From positions 1 through 5,425 of the forward strand of contig JADFLK010000175.1 in NCBI GenBank assembly GCA_022564455.1: a DNA stretch of 5,425 bases. The letters run 5' to 3'. Positions within the stretch are counted from its first letter, which is position 1. Every line of letters starts with the position of its first letter. The DNA comes from Bacteroidota bacterium. GTDB taxonomy: Bacteria; Bacteroidota; Rhodothermia; Rhodothermales; Rubricoccaceae. This document shows positions 1 through 5,325 of this stretch, one piece after another. A program made the translations under genes and the position numbers. The notes beneath the pieces were generated by a model. The model did not search any database. It was not told where the DNA came from and was given only the letters and a program-made list of their open reading frames with translations.

Positions 1-47
1 TTTTGCTCTGAAAAACGCTTGACGTCACGCTCTTCTACCTTACTACC

Positions 48-803
48 ATGATGACGAGAACGGAATACCTAAGACCCGACCTAAATAGGGCCCTCGCAAA
101 AGCCTACTCTTACGCGTGGGAGTCTATTGTGGAGGTTTACCGCCTTTATGAAGACCGTGAGCTAACAATGCCCCATCTCGTAAGAGCTCCTGATAGATAT
201 AATGATCAGCGCTCCCGGTTGATGGTCGTTGGTCAACAAACCGGCGGCTGGCATGAGCAACACGACGTTTCCTCTGTAAACCCGTCAAAGCTCATGAACT
301 GGCACAGCGAATTCGATCTTGCAGAGAACAAGAAGGTGAAGAAATCTCCTTTCTGGCAGATCGCCCACAAAATCAATACGGCACTCAATGTCTCGACCCC
401 ACCCGCCTTCATCTGGAGCAATTTGATTAAGCTCGCAGAACGACAGAAGGCGGGTGGGAAATACGGTAAGCCCACGACTGAAATCCGCGATGCCATTCGG
501 GAAGCAAGGCTCCTGCAACTGGAACTTGAGATCCTCAAGCCAAACGTAGTTGTGTTCTTTACTGGACCAACCGGATACTACACGTGGGAACTGAAGCAGC
601 AGTTTCCGGGGATCTGCATTGAGGGCGCACGCGGATACGACGAGCATATCCTTGCCAAGCTCAATCATGATCTTCTACCTGAGCACACGTACCGCTCCTA
701 CCATCCAACGGCTCTCAATCGCAGAAGCACGAAGAAACATAAAGGCGAGCGAGCGGGCCTCGAAGTAATCGATTCACTTATTGAGCTGATTGTCGGATCG
801 TAG
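48..803 (+). CDS. Hypothetical protein with uracil-DNA-glycosylase-like motifs
   Basis: This is a 251-aa soluble protein with no signal peptide or membrane segment. I cannot name a family with certainty. The order of motifs resembles the uracil-DNA glycosylase superfamily fold: a strand ending in a Gln/Gly-rich loop (LMVVGQQTGGW, about residues 58-68), an internal WSNL (123-126), a hydrophobic strand (LKPNVVVFFTGP, 163-174), and a late His-Pro motif (YHPTAL, 218-223) where UDGs have HPS. UDGs excise damaged bases, but catalysis here is inference only. The first Met is followed at once by a second at 51, so either could start translation, and there is no clear ribosome binding site. The gene converges on der, with 8 bp between the stop codons. 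About 27 of the first 55 codons end in G or C, roughly 49%, clearly lower than der, which suggests acquired DNA. That it is a real gene is likely; the fold assignment is moderate. Confidence 0.72.
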   Translation: MMTRTEYLRPDLNRALAKAYSYAWESIVEVYRLYEDRELTMPHLVRAPDRYNDQRSRLMVVGQQTGGWHEQHDVSSVNPSKLMNWHSEFDLAENKKVKKSPFWQIAHKINTALNVSTPPAFIWSNLIKLAERQKAGGKYGKPTTEIRDAIREARLLQLELEILKPNVVVFFTGPTGYYTWELKQQFPGICIEGARGYDEHILAKLNHDLLPEHTYRSYHPTALNRRSTKKHKGERAGLEVIDSLIELIVGS

Positions 804-811
804 CATCGCTT

Positions 812-2116
812 TCACTTCTGCTTGAATGAGAGCGTCAGCGGCACGCCCTCGAACCCAAACGCATCTCGAATTTGGTTCTCCAGATACCGCCGATACGACT
901 CCTTAATTCCCTTCGGGTAGTTCGAGAAGAAGGCGAACACCGGCGGACGATCACGCACCTGCGTGGCGTAATTGATTTTGACGTACTGGCCCCGGTAGCT
1001 CGGCGGGTACTGCGCCTTGACAGCCGCTTGTATCACCTCGTTGAGCTTAGCCGTGGGGACTCGCTTCATGCGCTCGTTGTGAACCTCGAGGGCCACATCC
1101 AGCACTTTCGTAGCGCGCTGGCCGGTGAGTGCTGAAATGAACACGACGGGCACGTAGTCGAGAAGGCCGAGGCGCTCGTGGATGCTCGTGGTTAAGTCGC
1201 GGGCCGTGTTGGTTTCTTTCTCCACGAGATCCCACTTGTTCACCGCGATGACGAGGCCCTTCTTCATTTGCTCGGCCTCGTGGAGAATGCGTGCGTCCTG
1301 GGCCTCCAGGCCAGTCGTGGCGTCGATGAGGACCACAGCCACGTCGCAGTGCTGGATGGCGCGTTCGGTACGCAGCATCGAGTAAAACTCAACGTTTTCC
1401 CGGACGCGGGCCTTGCGGCGGAGGCCGGCCGTATCCACGAGCACGATCTCCTGCCCGTCGTACTCCATGCGGGCGTCCAGCGAGTCGCGCGTAGTACCTG
1501 GGATTTCCGTCACAATTGCGCGCGACTTCCCGAGAAGCTGGTTGGTGAGGGACGATTTCCCCACGTTCGGGCGTCCGATAAACGCGATCCGCGGTGCGTC
1601 GTCCGGCTCTTCATCTTCCGGCTCGTCCGGAAGAGCGGCTACGACGGCGTCCAGAAAATCGCCGGTGCCCGTCCCGTTGATGGCGCTCAGAGGGAAGACG
1701 TGCTCGAATCCGAGGCTGTAGAACTCGGATGCATCCAATCGCCGTGTTTCGTTGTCAGACTTGTTGGCAACGACGAACACCGGCTGCTCGGCCCTTCGCA
1801 GCCGCTCGGCAACTTCCTGGTCCAGCTTGGTAATGCCGACTTCCGTATCCACCACAAACAAGATGACGTCGGCTTCCTCCAGCGTGATCATGACCTGCTC
1901 GCGGACCGCTGCCTCGAAGCGCTCCTCAGAGCGCGGCACAAACCCTCCGGTATCCACGATATCGAACTCCACGCCTGTCCATTCCACCTCGCCGTAAATC
2001 CGGTCGCGCGTTACACCCGGCTCATCGTGTACGATGGCCTGCCGCTGCTCCGTCAGCCGATTGAACAGCGTACTCTTGCCCACGTTGGGACGGCCTACGA
2101 TGGCTACAAGAGGCAT
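812..2116 (-). CDS. der: Ribosome biogenesis GTPase Der (EngA)
   Basis: Der is an essential cytoplasmic tandem GTPase that helps mature the large (50S) ribosomal subunit. The 434-aa product has the full family layout. GTPase domain 1 has the P-loop GRPNVGKS at 8-15, DTGG at 55-58 and NKSD at 118-121. An acidic linker follows (about 164-173). GTPase domain 2 has a second GRPNVGKS at 181-188, PGTTRDS at 206-212, DTAG at 228-231 and NKWD at 293-296. A C-terminal KH-like domain runs from about 350 and ends in a basic tail (SFKQK). Length is normal for the family and no key residue is missing. I chose the ATG at 2116 because it gives the standard MPLVAIVGRPNVGKS beginning. The frame stays open to an ATG at 2227, but those 37 extra residues match nothing expected. 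There is no Shine-Dalgarno sequence. The gene is divergent from msrA and high in GC at third positions (about 70% near the start), as expected of a core gene. Confidence 0.97.
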   Translation of the reverse strand: MPLVAIVGRPNVGKSTLFNRLTEQRQAIVHDEPGVTRDRIYGEVEWTGVEFDIVDTGGFVPRSEERFEAAVREQVMITLEEADVILFVVDTEVGITKLDQEVAERLRRAEQPVFVVANKSDNETRRLDASEFYSLGFEHVFPLSAINGTGTGDFLDAVVAALPDEPEDEEPDDAPRIAFIGRPNVGKSSLTNQLLGKSRAIVTEIPGTTRDSLDARMEYDGQEIVLVDTAGLRRKARVRENVEFYSMLRTERAIQHCDVAVVLIDATTGLEAQDARILHEAEQMKKGLVIAVNKWDLVEKETNTARDLTTSIHERLGLLDYVPVVFISALTGQRATKVLDVALEVHNERMKRVPTAKLNEVIQAAVKAQYPPSYRGQYVKINYATQVRDRPPVFAFFSNYPKGIKESYRRYLENQIRDAFGFEGVPLTLSFKQK

Positions 2117-2311
2117 TTTTGAAAGATGAAGAATGAAGAGTGATAAGGTAGATCTCGCACGGGTGGCGTTCTCCCAATCCTTGGAGAACAATCCGGCGGC
2201 GCCTTTACCTTCTCCGTTGTGATACAACCGTTACCGCTTCTCGGAGAACATGGCGAAACACCTTCCCCGCTTTTCCGTCTTGAGCGCCTCACCAACGTCC
2301 ACGACCCAATA
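2117..2311. promoter_or_regulatory. Divergent der/msrA control region with repeated motifs
   Basis: This 195-bp gap separates two divergent genes and must hold promoters for both. It contains GGAGAAC three times: inverted as GTTCTCC at 2168-2174, then direct at 2183-2189 and 2244-2250. The first two form a 7-bp perfect inverted repeat around an 8-nt spacer. The third lies inside an 11-bp palindrome, TTCTCGGAGAA, at 2239-2249. A separate palindrome, GTTGTGATACAAC, lies at 2216-2228. TACCTT, which fits the TAnnTT part of the Bacteroidota -7 box, occurs facing der (2145-2150, minus strand) and facing msrA (2206-2211, plus strand). No -33 element sits at a consistent distance. Repeats and palindromes are seen directly; promoter and operator roles are inferred. 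Confidence 0.45.
2216..2228. promoter_or_regulatory. Candidate operator palindrome upstream of msrA
   Basis: GTTGT-GAT-ACAAC is a perfect 5-bp inverted repeat with a 3-nt spacer. It lies just downstream of a TACCTT hexamer facing msrA, the usual position for a repressor site. It does not match a PerR-box or OxyR-site pattern that I recognise. The palindrome is short enough to arise by chance. Confidence 0.3.
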
Positions 2312-2986
2312 ATGCCCCGTCCGCTCACCCTCTGCATTTCCATCGTCGCCGTGCTCACTTTGACGGCTCTCGGCTGCACGGAGTCCAATGCGACGCTTAC
2401 CCCAACGGTTGACCAGGCGCAGCCAATGCTAATTGCGAATGCCGATACCGCCGTCTTTGCGATGGGGTGCTTCTGGTGCGCCGAAACCGCCTTCGAGGGG
2501 CGTGAAGGCATCGTTAGCGTGGTTTCAGGATTTGCAGGAGGCCACCTTGAGAATCCCTCCTACAACGACGTGACGCGAGGCGGCACCGGCCACTACGAGG
2601 TGATCCAGGTGGCGTATGATTCGGAGACCATCACCTATGAGGACCTCCTCTACATCTTCTGGCGAAACGTGGATCCGTTCGACGGAGGCGGCCAGTTCTG
2701 CGACCGCGGCGACACCTACCGGCCGGCCATCTTCGCGACCGCCGCACAACGTGACGTTGCCGATGCATCCTACAACGAGATCGAAACCCGTTTCGACGCG
2801 CCCATAGCCGCAGCCATTCTTGATGCCGCGCCCTTCTACGCCGCCGAGGACTACCATCAGGACTTCTACATGAAAGACCCCGGCCGCTACTATTCGTACC
2901 GAGCAGGCTGCCGCCGCGATGCGCGCCTCGAAGCCGTTTGGGGCGATGAAAAGCTCGACGATCTCGTCCACGCCGAAGGATACTAA
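2312..2986 (+). CDS. msrA: Peptide-methionine (S)-S-oxide reductase MsrA, lipoprotein form
   Basis: MsrA reduces the S epimer of methionine sulfoxide in proteins. The 224-aa product has the catalytic GCFWCAE motif at 52-58, with Cys53 as the nucleophile. It is followed by SGFAGGHLENPSY (72-84), GTGHYEVIQV (91-100), GGQFCDRGDTYRPAIF (126-141) and the C-terminal AEDYHQDFY (178-186). Other cysteines are C56, C130 and C200; C200, in the tail RAGCRRD, is the likeliest resolving residue. The start at 2312 gives a hydrophobic signal (about 5-20) ending LTALGC, a somewhat loose lipobox that would lipidate Cys22. The frame also opens at an ATG at 2219, but that start would bury the signal behind 31 unrelated residues. 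Lipidation would place the enzyme outside the cytoplasm, so electrons would have to come from an extracytoplasmic thioredoxin system not in this window. msrB follows on the same strand after 195 bp that hold an inverted-repeat element. Confidence 0.95.
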   Translation: MPRPLTLCISIVAVLTLTALGCTESNATLTPTVDQAQPMLIANADTAVFAMGCFWCAETAFEGREGIVSVVSGFAGGHLENPSYNDVTRGGTGHYEVIQVAYDSETITYEDLLYIFWRNVDPFDGGGQFCDRGDTYRPAIFATAAQRDVADASYNEIETRFDAPIAAAILDAAPFYAAEDYHQDFYMKDPGRYYSYRAGCRRDARLEAVWGDEKLDDLVHAEGY

Positions 2987-2987
2987 A

Positions 2988-3151
2988 AGCCTGATTTTAA
3001 TAGACTGTTGAAAAATCCCATCTTACCTTCGACGGCCCCTCTCGGCCGATCTCTGCGTTCCGAGATTCTCGCCGAATCGCCGATTTTATTTCGACCAAGA
3101 TTGGCTCGCCCCGGCGACAGAGCGGATAGTTCAACAGCCTCCTAACAGGCT
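2988..3151. mobile_element. MITE-like inverted-repeat element between msrA and msrB
   Basis: The two ends form a long imperfect inverted repeat. The best core is GACTGTTGAA (3003-3012) against TTCAACAGCC (3130-3139), identical at 9 of 10 positions. Extended inward to 21 bp (3003-3023 against 3119-3139) it is 16 of 21. Outside it, AGCCTG (2988-2993) pairs with CAGGCT (3146-3151), with a 3-nt difference in spacing. The interior has no ORF. It contains a small hairpin (ATCTC/GAGAT, about 3050-3067) and a duplicated TCGCCGA. Size, terminal repeats and lack of coding suggest a non-autonomous transposon or IS remnant. I found no convincing target-site duplication, so the exact ends are uncertain. 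It could instead be a large RNA stem-loop that affects msrA-msrB read-through. Confidence 0.5.
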
Positions 3152-3181
3152 CGCTGAACCTACTCTGAAATCTACAGGACC

Positions 3182-3718
3182 ATGCAAACTCCCAAGAACC
3201 CTACTCTCCTCAGCCTCGCGCTAGTCGTTGCCCTCGCCCTTGCAGGGTGCGTCTCCGGGTCTCCGTCTCACGCGCAGTCAGAATCCGACCCGGCCCGACT
3301 CGATTCGCTCCGCGCCGTTCTCACGCCGTTGCAGTACCAGATCACGCAGGAGGACGGCACCGAGCCGCCCTTCAACAACGAGTTCTGGGACAACCACGAG
3401 GCCGGCATCTACGTGGATGTCGTCTCCGGCGAGCCGCTGTTTAGCTCGACGCACAAGTTTGTGTCGGGTACCGGCTGGCCAAGCTTCTGGCAACCACTTG
3501 AGCCCGACAACTTCCAGATGGAAGATGATATGTCACTCGGGATGCTCCGCGACGAGCTACGATCCGTGGGCGGCGACTCCCACCTCGGCCACCTCTTCAA
3601 CGACGGCCCCGAGCCCACGGGGCTACGGTACTGTATCAACTCGGCAGCGCTGCGGTTTATCCCCGTTGCTGAGCTTGATGGTGAGGGGTACGGGGAGTAT
3701 GTGGGGTTGTTTGAGTGA
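3182..3718 (+). CDS. msrB: Peptide-methionine (R)-S-oxide reductase MsrB, lipoprotein form
   Basis: MsrB reduces the R epimer of methionine sulfoxide, complementing MsrA. The 178-aa product starts with a clear lipoprotein signal: a hydrophobic stretch at 9-21 and the lipobox LAGC, with Cys23 as the lipidation site. The SelR/MsrB domain (about 46-165) follows, with GTEPPF (59-64), [15 protein letters not shown] (75-89), SGTGWPSF (95-102), [12 protein letters not shown] (132-143) and the catalytic [11 protein letters not shown] (149-159; Cys151). The CxxC pairs that bind zinc in many MsrBs are absent. The position occupied by a resolving Cys in some homologs (GCGWPSF) is Thr97 here. Apart from the lipidated Cys23, Cys151 is therefore the only cysteine, which suggests a one-Cys mechanism recycled directly by an external reductant. 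The ATG at 3182 is the only start that gives the signal peptide. AGGA at 3176-3179 is too close to the ATG to be a good ribosome binding site. Confidence 0.95.
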   Translation: MQTPKNPTLLSLALVVALALAGCVSGSPSHAQSESDPARLDSLRAVLTPLQYQITQEDGTEPPFNNEFWDNHEAGIYVDVVSGEPLFSSTHKFVSGTGWPSFWQPLEPDNFQMEDDMSLGMLRDELRSVGGDSHLGHLFNDGPEPTGLRYCINSAALRFIPVAELDGEGYGEYVGLFE

Positions 3719-3744
3719 GGGTGGTGACTCGAAGTCACAAACCC
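3719..3744. terminator. Hairpin directly after msrB stop
   Basis: GTGACT (3724-3729) and AGTCAC (3733-3738) form a perfect 6-bp stem with a CGA loop. GGGT (3719-3722) pairs with ACCC (3741-3744) outside a small internal loop. It begins at the first base after the msrB stop and lies between convergent genes, as a terminator would. No T-tract follows on either strand, so it is not a classical intrinsic terminator. Confidence 0.45.
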
Positions 3745-3749
3745 GATCA

Positions 3750-3767
3750 CTGGCTACTGTCAGCCAG
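3750..3767. terminator. Second hairpin in the convergent msrB/DUF4928 gap
   Basis: CTGGCT (3750-3755) and AGCCAG (3762-3767) form a perfect 6-bp stem with a 6-nt loop, 8 nt before the stop codon of the opposing gene. With the neighbouring hairpin it could stop transcription from both sides. It also lacks a T-tract. Confidence 0.35.
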
Positions 3768-3775
3768 AGCGCTTC

Positions 3776-4510
3776 TCACATCCTGATTTTGAGACTTGGA
3801 TCGGCGTTGCATCCATCAATGATGGAGTTGTATTCCGCGACCAATTGGACGACTGTTGACTCCAGTCGCTCCCTCGCGAAGCCGCTCTGCACTTGGATAC
3901 TGTGAGAAATGAAATGATCGACATCAAAAAACTCAACCCTGTCAAGTATTGAGAGGTTTTCTGCTAGCGCCTCGACTATTCCGATTCGTTCTCTCAGAGT
4001 GACAATGATAGGATGCAGCCCTCTTTCGATGTTTGTCCGACACCTTTCCATGAGCCGTTCTTGAGGAAAGGCGGTCACGTGAATTGCCGTCTCTCCTACA
4101 AGGAAGTCGGCTTCTCGATGAGAGATGCTATCTACGACGGAAGCCCCATGAACGCTGTTTGCTCGTTCAGGTAGAGAAAGTCGCAACTTCGCTCCGACAA
4201 GGCTTCGAAGAACCATTCCCAATTGATGAGTTCCCCAAACTCCCTTATCTCGGGCTCGGACCTGATCTAGAAGGTCATTGATTGACGTGCGAAGTGTGAC
4301 CGAACCGTCTAGTCGCAATCGAAGAGGTCTCGACCTCATGGACAGTCTCATAGATCGAAGCCAATCCAGCATTCTGCAGTTCGGATTATGATTCCACTTG
4401 ACCCAACTCATCCGAAGATACTCGCATTCGTGCATGTTTCGTATGCTAGGCAGGCCTATGAGCTCAACGAGCGAGCGACCATTCTGAACAAGGTTCACCC
4501 AAGTACTCAT
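3776..4510 (-). CDS. DUF4928-like restriction-associated protein, probably 5'-truncated
   Basis: The 244-aa product resembles DUF4928 proteins, which commonly lie beside DNA methyltransferases in restriction-modification loci and are suspected to be the restriction component. From memory of the family, the matching segments are RLRLDGSVTLRTSINDLL (about 64-81), GTHQLGMVLRSLVGAKL (93-109), HGASVVDS (121-128), ADFLVGETAIHVT (134-146), ERCRTNIERGLHPIIVTLR (155-173) and the end YNSIIDGCNADPSLKIRM (227-244). ADFLVGETAIHVT has the layout of a PD-(D/E)XK core with His where Lys is usual, but this is tentative. Family members are, as I recall, about 300 aa. Here homology seems to start near residue 20, and an in-frame stop (TAG at 4526-4528, minus strand) lies just upstream, so roughly 80-90 N-terminal residues appear to be missing. 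The first 60 residues are odd in composition. It is divergent from the PD-(D/E)XK gene, with a 38-bp gap. It may be non-functional. Confidence 0.6.
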   Translation of the reverse strand: MSTWVNLVQNGRSLVELIGLPSIRNMHECEYLRMSWVKWNHNPNCRMLDWLRSMRLSMRSRPLRLRLDGSVTLRTSINDLLDQVRARDKGVWGTHQLGMVLRSLVGAKLRLSLPERANSVHGASVVDSISHREADFLVGETAIHVTAFPQERLMERCRTNIERGLHPIIVTLRERIGIVEALAENLSILDRVEFFDVDHFISHSIQVQSGFARERLESTVVQLVAEYNSIIDGCNADPSLKIRM

Positions 4511-4548
4511 TCGACGCGTGTCGCGCTATCGCGCACGGGAGATATATA
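4511..4548. promoter_or_regulatory. 38-bp divergent gap with GC-rich palindrome
   Basis: This short gap separates two divergent start codons. It holds an inverted repeat: GTG (4518-4520) plus CGCG (4522-4525) opposite CGCG (4530-4533) plus CAC (4534-4536), with one bulged T. An AT-rich GATATATA abuts the right-hand ATG. TATAAT at 4545-4550 overlaps that ATG and would start transcription inside the gene, with no -35 box. The gap is too short for two ordinary promoters. It may be an operator or a rearrangement junction. Confidence 0.3.
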
Positions 4549-5325
4549 ATGAACCCGAAGAATGCTCTCGCGTTGATCGTCGCCTACTATTAATCCAAGG
4601 TCGACACAGAGGCGTACTCAAGACTGGGGTTTGGAGGAATCCATGCGACTCATAAGGCCGCAAGCCAGCTACTTGGGGTCAAGCACAACACGCTAAAGAA
4701 CATGCGGGACGAGTTTGACCCACTTCACGACAATCCACGCAGGGGCTGGTATCAACGTGAACCACGGCCAAGCCGTCAGCGGATAGTCGAATTGTTTGAA
4801 GGAATGGATGAAGAAGGGCTGTACTATGTCGTGCGAGATATACTCGATAAGGCCTCATTCCGCACGTCAGAAGAAGTAAGAAACATTATCCACGAGATCA
4901 CCACCAGTGATAGAAAAGAGCGCGGGCCATCCGTTTCCCCTGCACAGCGGATAATAACCGGACGTATGGCTGAGGATTACTTCATCTCCTATCATTCCGA
5001 AACAAACCAGCCTACACCCGGAGAACTCCTCGACACTCGGCTTTTTGCATGCGGCTATGACTTTGAAATCATAGATTCGACACAGACCACATTCGTGGAG
5101 GTCAAAGGGACATTCCACGAGAGTGGTGGAATTCTATTCACCGACAAGGAGTGGCGTGTGGCCACGGCGAAAAAAGATGCCTTCGTCCTCGCGCTGGTTC
5201 GCGACCTTTATGCCGAACCGTTTATCCACTTCATCCGAAACCCTGCGTCCTTACTACGACCAACACAGCACTTGTACACAGTCGTCGATAAATCGTGGCA
5301 AGTTGCTGGCTCGCAACTCCCGTAA
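4549..5325 (+). pseudogene. PD-(D/E)XK (DUF3883-like) nuclease gene with in-frame stop at codon 15
   Basis: Reading from the ATG at 4549 gives MNPKNALALIVAYY, a TAA at 4591-4593, then the same frame runs open to 5325. The whole is 258 codons plus stop. I recall homologs that start this way, with Leu at the stop position (YYLSK), so a TTA-to-TAA change is the simplest explanation. The N-terminal part looks helical, with an HTH-like segment KAASQLLGVKHNTLKNMRDEFD (about 36-57). The C-terminal part has a PD-(D/E)XK arrangement: AEDYF (Glu142), CGYDFEI (Asp171) and FVEVKGT (Glu184, Lys186), followed by TDKEWRVATAKKDAFVLALV, typical of DUF3883/NO VEIN-type nuclease domains. The only standard in-frame restart is ATG 4702, giving 207 aa without the HTH part but with all catalytic residues. 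A short active form is therefore possible. About half of its third positions are G or C, lower than der. A restriction or defence role is inferred. Confidence 0.7.

Noticed and set aside
18..46. TTGACG (19-24) with TACTAC (41-46) as a sigma-70-type promoter for gene 1
   Set aside because: The spacer is 16 bp, but the -10 match is poor and the transcript would start at or after the ATG.
1268..2122. 284-aa open frame on the plus strand, antisense to der
   Set aside because: It lies wholly opposite an unmistakable Der, shows no family motifs, and is the usual by-product of GC-rich coding DNA.
2117..2227. Upstream start for Der at 2227 (37 extra residues)
   Set aside because: Der proteins begin just before the first P-loop; the extension has no family match and covers the divergent control region.
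2219..2311. Upstream start for MsrA at 2219
   Set aside because: It would place 31 unrelated residues ahead of a good lipoprotein signal and would cut into the candidate palindrome.
3228..3905. 225-aa open frame overlapping msrB in another frame and extending past it
   Set aside because: It is Ser/Arg/Thr-rich with no recognisable motif, and it overlaps MsrB and the opposing DUF4928-like gene.
4545..4550. TATAAT as a -10 box for the nuclease gene
   Set aside because: It overlaps the proposed ATG at 4549 and has no -35 partner at the right spacing; it could at best serve the ATG at 4702.
4867..5118. 83-aa minus-strand open frame within the nuclease gene
   Set aside because: It is antisense to the conserved catalytic region and shows no independent features.
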